The notes beneath the pieces were generated by a model. That model ran no database searches. It was not told the DNA's origin and saw only the letters and a list, made by a program, of their open reading frames with translations. Positions 43,448-51,769 of a stretch of 55,698 nt of DNA are shown piece by piece. Origin of the DNA: CAJBLF01 sp964545415 (lineage in GTDB: Bacteria > Patescibacteriota > Gracilibacteria > Absconditabacterales > Absconditicoccaceae); assembly GCA_964545415.1 (NCBI GenBank), contig CAZJFP010000008.1, positions 1 to 55,698 on the forward strand, read 5' to 3'. Each line of letters begins with the position of its first letter. Position 1 is the stretch's first letter. The position numbers and the translations under genes were made by a program.

Positions 43448-44353
43448 TTATAGAGATTGCAGATATAAAGAATAGATTTTACTTAGAGAGATAACTTCAC
43501 AATTTGAGATTTTTGTATATTCACTACCATAAGAATCAGTCGTATAAAAAACAACGCGTTTATTTTTATATACATTGAGTTTTTTTACGGCATCATGAGA
43601 CAATATAGGATGCGAAAACAGCACTTTGATGGTCGTATATTTGATATGCTTGATGATGTAATCAAGAAGGTGGCACAATGTTCATCACGTATCCACAATA
43701 TCATCATAGATGTAGATTTCCTTATTATCTATCTGAGCAAATTGATTAGACAACAGACCACCGAAAGTAGTTGTATTTTTGCCAGTTCTTATCTTATTGA
43801 CTATAATATTTTCACAGGCATATTTCAATGAAAGAATCGCATTATTTTTCGCACTTCCATAATCAGGGGAAATAAACACATTTCACGTATTAAAAACACC
43901 GGAAACATAATCAAAAAACTTGAGATTTGTTATTTTGACATCAGAAAAATATTTAGTGATAGGATTATGAATATCCAAGGTAATGATTTCATCGACACCC
44001 AAAGCCTGGAATTGCTCTAATAGGAATTTAAACGTTAATCCATCAAAATACGTAAGATCATCATCTTCCCTATCCTTTCTAGAATATGGCATATATGGCA
44101 ACAATAGTATGATTTTAGCAGGTTTTTGATAGGCAACAGTTCTGATAGTGAACAATAAGGAAATAAGGTCCTGATTTAACGTCTGAGTAGAAAATTTTTT
44201 GTAGATATAGACGATATTCTGATATATAGACGATTTTGGGATTTTGACGACATATTCACCATTAGCAAAAGTATCAAAATGCAGGATATATTTTGAAATA
44301 TTTTTAGTGTTTACGGCAAGATCTTCATCCATACAAAATAATATCGGTTTCAT
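43448..44353 (-). CDS. prs: Ribose-phosphate pyrophosphokinase (PRPP synthetase) in glycan operon
   Basis: A 301-residue PRPP synthetase. It starts MKPILFCMDEDLAVNTKNIS. LLPYMPYSRKDREDDDLTYF is the ATP-binding/dimer segment, and the IITLDIHNP strand corresponds to the usual DLHA region. The PRPP loop DDIVDTGGTL lies near residues 218-227, with both adjacent glycines read from UGA UGA. ATG 44353 is 1 nt from the UbiA-type gene stop. It makes PRPP from ribose 5-phosphate. The position next to the phosphoribosyltransferase suggests a dedicated supply for polyprenyl-linked pentose. It diverges from housekeeping Prs in the flexible loops. Confidence 0.9.
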
Positions 44354-44354
44354 C

Positions 44355-45215
44355 TTATTTCAAGAAGAGAATAAATCATACAGCAATGATATACAATACT
44401 CCATCAAGCAATATCCATCTATCTTGTAAAATAATAGATTCTATACTTTCCTGATATTTTTTAAGGAAAAATATATTATAATAATATCTGATGACGCCAA
44501 AAGCAACTAATGGCAAGGTCAATATCATAAATTCTGATTGTGTAGAACTAAAGGTATACAAGGCATATCACATAAGGATAACGGTAGTAATCATAGAGAT
44601 AATCTGTTCCAAAAAATGGTCATTGTATTTCAAAAGATTAACTCTTGTATCTCAACCAACCTTTACCTCTTGATACCTTTTGAGGAAACCAAGCCACAAC
44701 GCTCAGAAAAACAACATAATCAAAAGCCGAGGAGAAAATACTGCGCCTATAATGAATATTCCTATCAATCATCTGATGACAAATCACATCGCTATACTAA
44801 AGATATCTATGATTTCTATTTTCTTGAGAAAAAAAGTATAGATGACCGTATTCAAAAGATAGAAAAGAAAACAGCAAAGAATAACGATTCATCACAAAAG
44901 ATAAGAAAGATAGAGCATAGACAATCATACCACTATCGCTCAAACAATAGCAAAAGTAGAATTCAGTTTTCAACTTGCAAGAGGTCTATATTTCTTTTTA
45001 GGATGATTTTTATCTTTTTCTTTGTCTTTATAGTCATTGATAATATAGGTAGATCCTACAAAGAGAGAAAACACGAAAAAAATTAGAACACTTTCTTGAA
45101 GCGCCACAGTATTGAATACCATACCAGAAAAAACCAATGGAATGAATATAATGATATTTTTCATTCGTTGTTTAGGCCTCAAAGAGAGAAGGAAATAATA
45201 TAATTGTTTATACAT
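44355..45215 (-). CDS. UbiA-family prenyl-phosphate phosphoribosyltransferase (DPPR synthase-like)
   Basis: A 286-residue membrane protein with about nine helices. It begins MYKQLYYFLLSLRPKQRMKN then IIIFIPLVFSGMVF, the LRP-x-QW-x-KN pattern of decaprenyl-phosphate 5-phosphoribosyltransferases (Rv3806c) rather than quinone enzymes. The Mg-binding ND-x2-D-x3-D lies at residues 60-68 (NDYKDKEKD), followed by HPKKKYRPLASG. It moves phosphoribose from PRPP to polyprenyl phosphate. Its neighbours are the PRPP synthetase (1 nt) and the HAD phosphatase (8-nt overlap). UGA glycines include PLASG. The enzyme class is inferred from motif and context. Confidence 0.85.
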
Positions 45216-45798
45216 GTTTTATCAAAAACAGCAGATAAAATAAGATTTTTTTACAAAAGATATAATAATAATTGAAAAAAGAATACCTATCTACACAGAC
45301 AAATCAATCATATCAGAGGAAGTTCTTATGTTCAAATATATCAGAGATATATATAACATTGTTTGGAAATATCTTGCGTTTATCTTTTGGTCAAAAAGCA
45401 AAATCAGGAGTTTTTGCAACTATACCAACGATAGAAAGTCATAAGCCATCAAATATCGCTTTTTTTTCATAAATCATCTTAGTTAAAAATTCAAGATTAT
45501 TGCTGCTTACAACCACTATCTCTTTAATTCATAATGTTGTAATGAGGGCAACAAATTTTGGATTGATAACAAAATCAGAATGTAATATATCGAACGTTTT
45601 ATCCAATCAGAAATGTTTTTTCCTGGTCAAATAATTGAACTTTGAGTACAATAAACAAGTATTTTTAGTTATCGTATCGTCAAAATCACAAAAATAACGA
45701 ACATGTTCTTTTTCAAAAAATCATCTAAGCTGATGAAGTTTTTCGTGGAAGCTAGACGGTGAAGTAAGTATATGTTGTATGTAAGTATGTTTTATCAT
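45208..45798 (-). CDS. HAD-family phosphatase, probable polyprenyl-phosphoribose 5-phosphatase
   Basis: A 196-residue HAD hydrolase. The nucleophile motif is RYFCDFDDTITKNT (Asp38 and Asp40). Motif II is IVVVSSNNLEFL (Ser-Ser for the usual Ser/Thr), and motif IV is VIYISDIFEHKNFLGYDGFV with its acidic pair partly replaced. In the mycobacterial pathway a phosphatase removes the 5-phosphate from polyprenyl-phospho-phosphoribose; this gene's place between the flippase and the transferase fits that step. Glycines of GFFEKE and FDGLGLSIVG are UGA. Overlaps the genes on both sides by 7-8 nt. The role is inference from context. Confidence 0.75.
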
Positions 45799-46139
45799 TT
45801 AGCTATAAGGACTATTCCAGCTAAAATAAGTCATATACCTATTATTTTCAATGCTCATATATGTTCCCCAAGAAAATATCCTCAGACAAGCACAACGATA
45901 TATGACAAAGCTATAAAAGGATAAGCGAAGCTCACATCAAGTTTGGACAAGACATAGAATCGTAGTATAATACTTATTCAATATAAGAGCAAACCACCTA
46001 TAAAATAATAGTTCTTTATAAGAAAAGTGAATTTGTCTCAAAACGATACAAAACCGTCAAATCATGTAAGCCCGACTTTCCGCAACAATTGTGCGACTCA
46101 ATTGAGAAATGCAGATCATAAAAGGAAAAGATACATCAT
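45792..46139 (-). CDS. SMR/EamA-type small transporter, probable polyprenyl-sugar flippase subunit
   Basis: A 115-residue, four-helix protein: MMYLFLLGSAFLNGVAQLLR, FIGGLLLYGISIILRFYVLS, KLDVSFAYPFIALSYIVVLV and LKIIGIGLILAGIVLIAKG. The pattern (FAYP-x-A in helix 3 and a GE-x2 pair after it) is that of the ArnE/ArnF and SMR superfamily, which move undecaprenyl-linked aminoarabinose. It has many UGA glycines. Overlap with the phosphatase gene implies it flips the product of the pathway. A drug exporter role is the alternative, less likely in this context. Confidence 0.8.
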
Positions 46140-46140
46140 A

Positions 46141-46806
46141 TTATTTTTTGGCTACTAATAAATAGTGTGGATAAGGGAATATTGAAGGAATTTTTTGATA
46201 GCTAACCGTATATCATAAGTCTTTAAGTTTTTTTTGAAAAACATGAGATCCTTGGAAGCATAAGAGCTTATTTTGCATCAAAATTCTATCATGAAACCAA
46301 TTCCAATAATATTTATATCTCGGTCTGACATCTATATCCTTGATAATCAAAGTTGAGACATGCTTTGATAAATAGCTAAGAAATTTATTCTGAGTTTCGC
46401 GATCTAGATGATGGAGAAAATCTGCTAAGATAGCAACATCATATCATTGGAGACCATCAAATCATTCTGTAATAAAATCTCTTATTTGAAAATGAAGATG
46501 ATCAAATCATTTATGTTTAGCGATATTTTGAAGATCATGTATTCTTTTTTTATCGATATCCAAACCAAAAATCTGATTATGTAATCCACGGAATTCTAAA
46601 TATAATGAAATGATTCCATATCCACATCATAGATCCAACACACGATCATTAGCATTTAATAAGGAAGGTAATTTGCGCAAAAAAGCACCAGGAAAAATAA
46701 GAATTCTAAGACACAGATACAATTTTGCACCAAAAGATTCTTTTTTAAAGAGTTGCAGCAAAAACAACAAAAAACGATATTTACTAAACTTCTGTTTCAT
46801 AACCAT
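46141..46806 (-). CDS. SAM-dependent methyltransferase (class I)
   Basis: A 221-residue methyltransferase. A hydrophobic-basic N-terminus (KYRFLLFLLQLFKKESFGAK) is followed by RVLDLGCGYGIISLYLE, with the first glycine UGA. IFGLDIDKKRI, IRDFITEGF and YDVAILADFLHHLDRETQ follow, then FLSYLSKHVSTLIIKDIDVR. The RPRYKYYWNWFHDRIL tail is aromatic and basic and may bind polyprenyl lipids or the membrane. GTG at 46809 is an alternative start. Its start overlaps the end of the upstream GT-C-like gene by 23 nt. Substrate unknown. Confidence 0.85.
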
Positions 46807-48178
46807 CACGAACTAATAAAACAAGAACAAATACTAAGACAGGGATAATCTGCATCATACTTCTATTGATACCAGTTTGATCTACGACATACTGAAAAGT
46901 AAACGTTGTCAAATAGATGAATATAATAGCAGCAAAAGAAATCAAGAATCATAAAAGAAATAATAAGCTAGAAGACATATTTAAACGTTTTTTATAGAGA
47001 ACATAAAATAAAGCCACAACAAAAGAAGAGAACAATAGATTATAACATCATCATTTGAAAAGCGCTATATATAAGGGATAGAATATCTCTGTATGAAGTG
47101 AAAGCGCCGTTTGAGTAACATTAGCCTCACCGTTTCCAAATCACAATCCGTGAGTGAGTTTGAAAACAATAAAAGGAAGATTGATAAGTAACGCTCATCA
47201 TATGATCAATCAAAAAGAACGAAGAGACTGTTTTGAAAGCGATCACTTATTTCTAATAAAATATCGTAATAGATACGTCACTAAAGCAGAAATCATGAAA
47301 ATAATTAATCATTCGCTTTTGGTGTATCACAATATTCATACAAACAGAATAGGGAAGATTACTGATAATTTATTTTTCAAGAATCCATACAGCATGGCAA
47401 GTGCTGCAAAGAAATATACCGATTGGAATACATCAAAATATGGATTAGTTCAATGAATATAATATAATGGGATTCATGACAACAACAAAACTCACAATCA
47501 TGCCCAAGTAAGTTTTTTGGTGATTCTCAGAAGTCAGAAAAAAACAAGGGACAAAGCTGAAATATAAAATAGGAACGATGGTAGATTTACCAATCATTCA
47601 TGTCGATATCCGGTGAATTTCATAAGATAGGTCTTATATAATGATGGCGTCAGTGGATATTGTTTATATCCTTGTCATAAATAATCCTTATCCTGTTTGT
47701 CTAATACAAGACTCTCTCTTTCATAGAATACTTTTGCTCTATAATTCCAATTACCGAAAGTATCATCTTGATATGTAGGAACATTAGTTATATCCATAAA
47801 ACCGAATATAAGTTTTACAAGAAGCCATATAACAAAAAGCAATGATCAAATTTTAAGTCGAGCAGGAAAAACAAGAAATTGTTGTTGGATATCAGAAGAA
47901 GCAAAATGCAGTGTAGTTTTACGAGCGATATTCAAGATGAGTAAGAGGATATTTAATCATAGAACAAGGAATAACATTCACATCAATGAGAGTTGACCAC
48001 CCATCCATGCAAATATAAATAGAACAAAGGGAATCACAACAACTCCAATCAGAAATGAATATATCCCATATTCTAATATATAGAAGTAGTGTTGGGAATG
48101 TTTACTACACAACCTCAGCAAGAGATATCACGTAAGCACGGTAAGTAATAATGCAAGGATATATCAAAAGATTCACAT
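46784..48178 (-). CDS. Multi-pass membrane glycosyltransferase, GT-C-like
   Basis: A 464-residue protein with about 11-12 hydrophobic helices. The first large outside loop carries VPTYQDDTFGNWNYRAKVFY, an acidic pair with an aromatic-rich sequence as in GT-C enzymes (ArnT, PMT, arabinosyltransferases) that use polyprenyl-phosphate sugars. LTPSLYKTYLMKFTGYRHEG and NPYFDVFQSVYFFAALAML are further outside and helix segments. Many UGA glycines lie in the helices. Its place in the polyprenyl-pentose gene set suggests it uses that lipid donor; exact sugar and acceptor unknown. Starts 6 nt after the upstream gene's stop. Confidence 0.75.
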
Positions 48179-48184
48179 GAAAAT

Positions 48185-49219
48185 TTATTTTACAAAAATA
48201 AATGCATTAGGAGAAAAATTATAGAATGTTCAAGATCATAGATATAATCAACTCAAAGAAAGTGTAGATTCAGTTTTGGTAATGTTTTGATATCAATATA
48301 CTACATAATAATTACTTTGACCAGAATTTACTTGAACATCATATGGATACAAGAAATATTTCATACTACCAGGAAACGGCCAAGTATTGTCAGTATAAAA
48401 ACTTATTTGTTCGGTTTTCGAAATTCACAATTGTGAAAAAGTATCTTTAGTAAAATCTACAAAGCTATAGAAATCACCTCTTTCCCTATATGTTTTTTGA
48501 TATCAAGATTGAGAAATGTAGGTTGTATAATCATTACGATAATTACTGATAGATTCTAATCACATTCTAACATCATATATCAGCCATAAAGATAATCCTC
48601 ATAGCAACACATATAATAATTTTTTCTGAAAAGAATATTTAGTAAAAGCAAAAACAGCAATGACTATCAATAAGAAAATCCGATAAAAAAGACTATTAAC
48701 ATTTTTGCCTGATATCATAGGTCAATACAGCAAATTTATCGTATACGGCTTAAAGGTATCAAACGTCCAGAAACTTTTCCATCACTGTCCTATCTTCTGA
48801 TAAAAATCCATAAGTCCTGGCTGGAGAGAAATTTGAACTCACGTAATATTTCATTGAACAACAAGAATCAATTGTGCTTCTGCAGGTATCTGAGAAAAGA
48901 ACGGTAATGCAGAGAAAGAAAACTTCTGATCAACAGAAGATTCACCATTAACTTGGAAATTTTCTCCAGGAGCTATCTGTTGTCCTACAAGAAATCCATA
49001 TCCCACAACTCCATTTCATTGGAAGGCTCATTTGAGCATAGCATAATCACTGCCTGCTAGAGGACCTACCAAAGCAAGACATTGTCCCGTACAGGTAAAA
49101 TTCATATTTCCATCAAGTTCTTGAAATTGGTCAAAACCCTGCTGTTGATAAGCTGCAAAGCTAGGAAAAACAGCGAATACCAAAAGTAATAATAGTCGTT
49201 TGAATTTCATTGAATACAT
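48185..49219 (-). CDS. Exported/membrane protein of unknown function, first gene of the glycan operon
   Basis: A 344-residue protein. A signal peptide (KFKRLLLLLVFAVFPSFAAY) is followed by a beta-rich extracytoplasmic domain with FQGNGVVGYGFLVGQQIAPG and LILVVQGNITGVQISLQ. Two membrane helices (LFYRIFLLIVIAVFAF and LLYVLLGGLSLWLIY) precede a second outside domain with a WPFPGSMKYFLYPYD segment. I do not recognise it. The layout resembles surface assembly or polymerase accessory proteins. Glycines MLKGAFQG and QGNITG are UGA. ATG 49210 (MKFKRL) is an alternative start. It shares the operon promoter region with the GT-C-like gene downstream. Confidence 0.65.
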
Positions 49220-49290
49220 GAAAAATAAAATAGTACAGTATATAATGCATCATAGATAGAAATTTACCCTTTATTTACAATGTTTAAAAA

Positions 49291-49314
49291 AAACAGTAAT
49301 TGACATTACTGTTT
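49291..49314 (-). terminator. Intrinsic terminator of the exonuclease gene
   Basis: AAACAGTAAT and ATTACTGTTT pair around TGAC. On the minus strand a run of seven to eight T follows. It isolates the exonuclease gene from the glycan operon. Confidence 0.85.
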
Positions 49315-49337
49315 TATAGTTAATAATTATATATGTA

Positions 49338-50225
49338 TTAAAACAACCCCACTTGTACAGGGCTCTGCAACTTCTTCTTCAACTCGTCTATCGTTTTATC
49401 AAACGAAGCGAAATGGTATTCTTCTACAAGAACTTTCTTATAGTTCACAAAATCCAATTCCAGCTTAAAATACTCTAATGCAGAATCCTTGACGTCCTGC
49501 ACCTCCTTCAGCTCGATCAATCCCCTGCTCTTGTACGCTTCTTCTTTTCCGTCGATCAATTTCTGTTTCACATCACCGGTAATTTCATCGATATGAGAAT
49601 AGATATTGTCGATGGTCTGATATTTTTGGATCAAGTCAGACGCTTTTTTGGGTCAGATACCATTGACGCCCTTGATATTGTCAGCACTATCACCGATCAG
49701 CGCAAGATACTCCAAAATATGCTTCGGTTCAAAACCATATTCTTTGACAAACAAGGGTATCGTCGTCGTAATTCCCTTCATCGCATCTATACAAAACACA
49801 TTATCTGCCAGCAATTGTTTCAAGTCCTTATCAGACGAATAGATATCTATCTGTACATCTGTATCCTGCCCATACTTCTTCGCTAAGGTATAGATAATAT
49901 CATCAGCTTCATAGGTCGGAACTACGATATTTGGTATAGACAACTTCTCGACAATTTCTTGTGTCCACGGAATCTGATTTTTGAAATCATCATCCATCTT
50001 TTTACGATTCGCTTTGTACTCAGGATATTCTTGATGCCTCAACGTTTTGACGGGTGAATCCCGAGTGATCACTAAGTAATCAGGTTTCTCCTGGAATATT
50101 TTAAACAGCATACGAAAAAATCAGTAGACAACATTTACATTATGTCCATCTCTGTCTATCATAGGCGGAAATGCATAGTACGCCCTATACAAAAAGCTCG
50201 ATCAATCTATCAGGAAAAACTTCAA
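49338..50225 (-). CDS. 5'-3' exonuclease (PolA N-terminal/FEN-like)
   Basis: A 295-residue stand-alone flap/5' nuclease. LKFFLIDGSSFLYRAYYAF is the first metal-binding strand (Asp). VPTYEADDIIYTLAKKY is the acidic cluster, IDIYSSDKDLKQLL the second cluster and ALIGDSADNIKGVNGIGPKK the helix-hairpin-helix with GDSADN. All catalytic acidic residues seen in DNA polymerase I N-domains are present, so it probably removes RNA primers. UGA glycines include LIDGSS and VNGIGPKK. The start is TTG at 50225; no ATG fits the conserved N-terminus. Ends at a terminator. Confidence 0.92.
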
Positions 50226-50362
50226 AACAAATAATTAATAATTTAAAATTGACAATTGAGAATATTACTTGAATACAAAAAACAGATGTATAAAATTTAT
50301 AGGCAATTAGGAGACTCTTTCAATACGATTTACGACGATATTTTTATATTTTATACGACGAA

Positions 50363-50728
50363 ATGGAGAAAAACAAGAATGTAATTTTAGAGAAAAGCTT
50401 TGATTTTTCACTAAATGTAATACAGCTTTATAAAGAACTAACAAAAAATAAGGAATTTATAATTTCCAAACAACTTTTAAGATCAGGAACAAGTATTTGA
50501 GCTAATCTTATAGAATCTAATTCCTGAGAATCTAAAAAAGATTTTTTACACAAAATAAGTATTTCTCTCAAAGAAGCTCAAGAAAGCCTATATCGGTTAC
50601 AACTCTTGGAAAGAAGTAAACTCGTTGATATCAATTATAGCAAATATCTAAAAGATATAAACGAAATAATTGCTATCCTTACAAAAATAATCAAAACAAC
50701 TAAACAAAACCTAGAAAAAAACAAATAA
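50363..50728 (+). CDS. Four-helix bundle protein, copy C
   Basis: A 121-residue protein: NVILEKSFDFSLNVIQLYKE, LLRSGTSIGANLIESNSGES, KKDFLHKISISLKEAQESLY and a final helix NEIIAILTKIIKTTKQNL. This is the S23/IVP four-helix-bundle family (function unknown), a subgroup distinct from the copies at 19423 and 23808 but with the same RSGTSIGAN core. Both glycines in SIGAN and SGESKK come from UGA. It is the only copy on the plus strand and starts a short plus run with tsaE. AATTGAGAATT repeats lie on both sides. Confidence 0.9.
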
Positions 50729-50798
50729 TTTTCAATTTTCAATTCTCAATTGTAAATTAATTAAAATTTCTCAATTTTTACATTCTCAATTCTCAATT

Positions 50799-51191
50799 AT
50801 GCACAAAATAACCTCCCCAGAAGACATGCTACAATTCTGAATAGCTCTCGCAAAAGAGCATAAGATTCTCTTATTGGAATGAGAACTCTGAGCGGGGAAA
50901 ACACTACTGACCAAAGGATTTGCAAAAGGACTCTGACTGGACGAACATCACGTCCAGAGTCCGACCTACGCCTACCTCAACGTCTACGGAAACAAACTCC
51001 TGCACATCGATATGTATAGGATCAAAGAATATGACGAACTAGTAGAAAAGGGAATTATCGATCAGATCAACGAATACGAGCATATCGTCATCGAACGGCC
51101 GAAATTCATCGATAAGCTACCAGTAAAAAATAGTGTCATAATGAAAATAGAGAAAATTTCAGAAAGCGAAAGGAGTATTGAAGTAAAATAA
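50799..51191 (+). CDS. tsaE: tRNA threonylcarbamoyladenosine biosynthesis ATPase TsaE
   Basis: A 130-residue P-loop ATPase needed for t6A37 modification of ANN-decoding tRNAs. The Walker A motif GELGAGKT is at residues 28-35, with one glycine (Gly31) from UGA. The conserved SPTYAYLNVYGNKLLHIDMY has the switch and HxDxYR segment, and KGIIDQINEYEHIVIERP replaces the usual EW(P/A) signature. Four UGA glycines in all (QFGIAL, LEGEL, LGAGK, GLGLD). Length is slightly shorter than the usual 140-155. Downstream is a possible structured RNA. Confidence 0.92.
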
Positions 51192-51204
51192 TCTAAGAAA
51201 ACAT

Positions 51205-51345
51205 TGAGCCATTACTAAAGCAGCATGAATAGTAGGTCGAGCAATGGGCCCAAACAACGGCTTGGGCAATGTCTAAAAGTGATATAAGGAAATACATGAG
51301 ACTGCCCTAATGGCGAAATATAGTCACTCAAAGAAAAAGGCCTTT
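51205..51345 (+). ncRNA. Candidate structured RNA downstream of tsaE
   Basis: The sequence is unlike the simple repeats around it. Pairings seen: CCCAA/TTGGG hairpin (about 51249-51265); GGGCA-AT-GTCT against AGACTGCCC (about 51264-51274 with 51299-51307); AGTGATATA against TATAGTCACT (about 51278-51286 with 51319-51328); and GCCAT against ATGGC. Some are mutually exclusive, so alternative folds are possible. GAGACT, GCC-CTAAT-GGC and AAATATAGTC resemble the P7-P8-P7' core of a group I intron, but the first half of an intron core is not obvious. Confidence 0.35.
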
Positions 51346-51458
51346 TTGCTTACTGGCGCCTGTCCCGCACAAAGCTGCGGGATGGCCGGGCAAAAGTAAG
51401 TCTAGCGAAGCGTTTAGAAATAAGTCTAACGAAGTGTTTGAAAAAAAAATAAAAAAAA

Positions 51459-51475
51459 GGCGATTAATAATCGCC
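51459..51475 (-). terminator. Hairpin GGCGATTA/TAATCGCC with T run
   Basis: On the minus strand the stem is followed by T8, an A, then T9. It may end transcription from the surface-protein gene at 51770-53668 and is related to the palindrome at 16442-16489. Confidence 0.7.
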
Positions 51476-51485
51476 CCTACAACAT

Positions 51486-51769
51486 ATTTTCTAAATTCTA
51501 AATTCTATTTTTTTTATTTCTAAATTCTGAATTCTATTTTTTTAATTCTGAATTCTATATTCTATTTTTTTATTTCTAAATTTTGAATTCTATTTTTTTA
51601 TTTCTGAATTCTGAATTCTATATTTTGAATTCTATTTTTTTATTTCTGAATTCTATATTTTGAATTCTATTTTTTGAATTCTATTTTTTTATTTCTGAAT
51701 TCTATATTTTGAATTCTATTTTTTGAATTCTATTTTTTTATTTCTGAATTCTGAATTCTAAATTCTGAA
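51486..51769. repeat. Long GAATTCTATTTTTTTATTTCT array
   Basis: About 285 nt of imperfect copies built from TTCTGAATTCTA(T)n and TTTATTTCT. No gene. It looks like the source or largest member of the GAATTCTGAATT family that also appears inside genes at 24447, 42759 and 43251. Confidence 0.85.

Noticed and set aside
51205..51345. Called outright as a group I intron.
   Set aside because: Only a P7/P8-like part is visible; the P3-P6 half and splice sites are not clear, so it is listed only as a candidate RNA.
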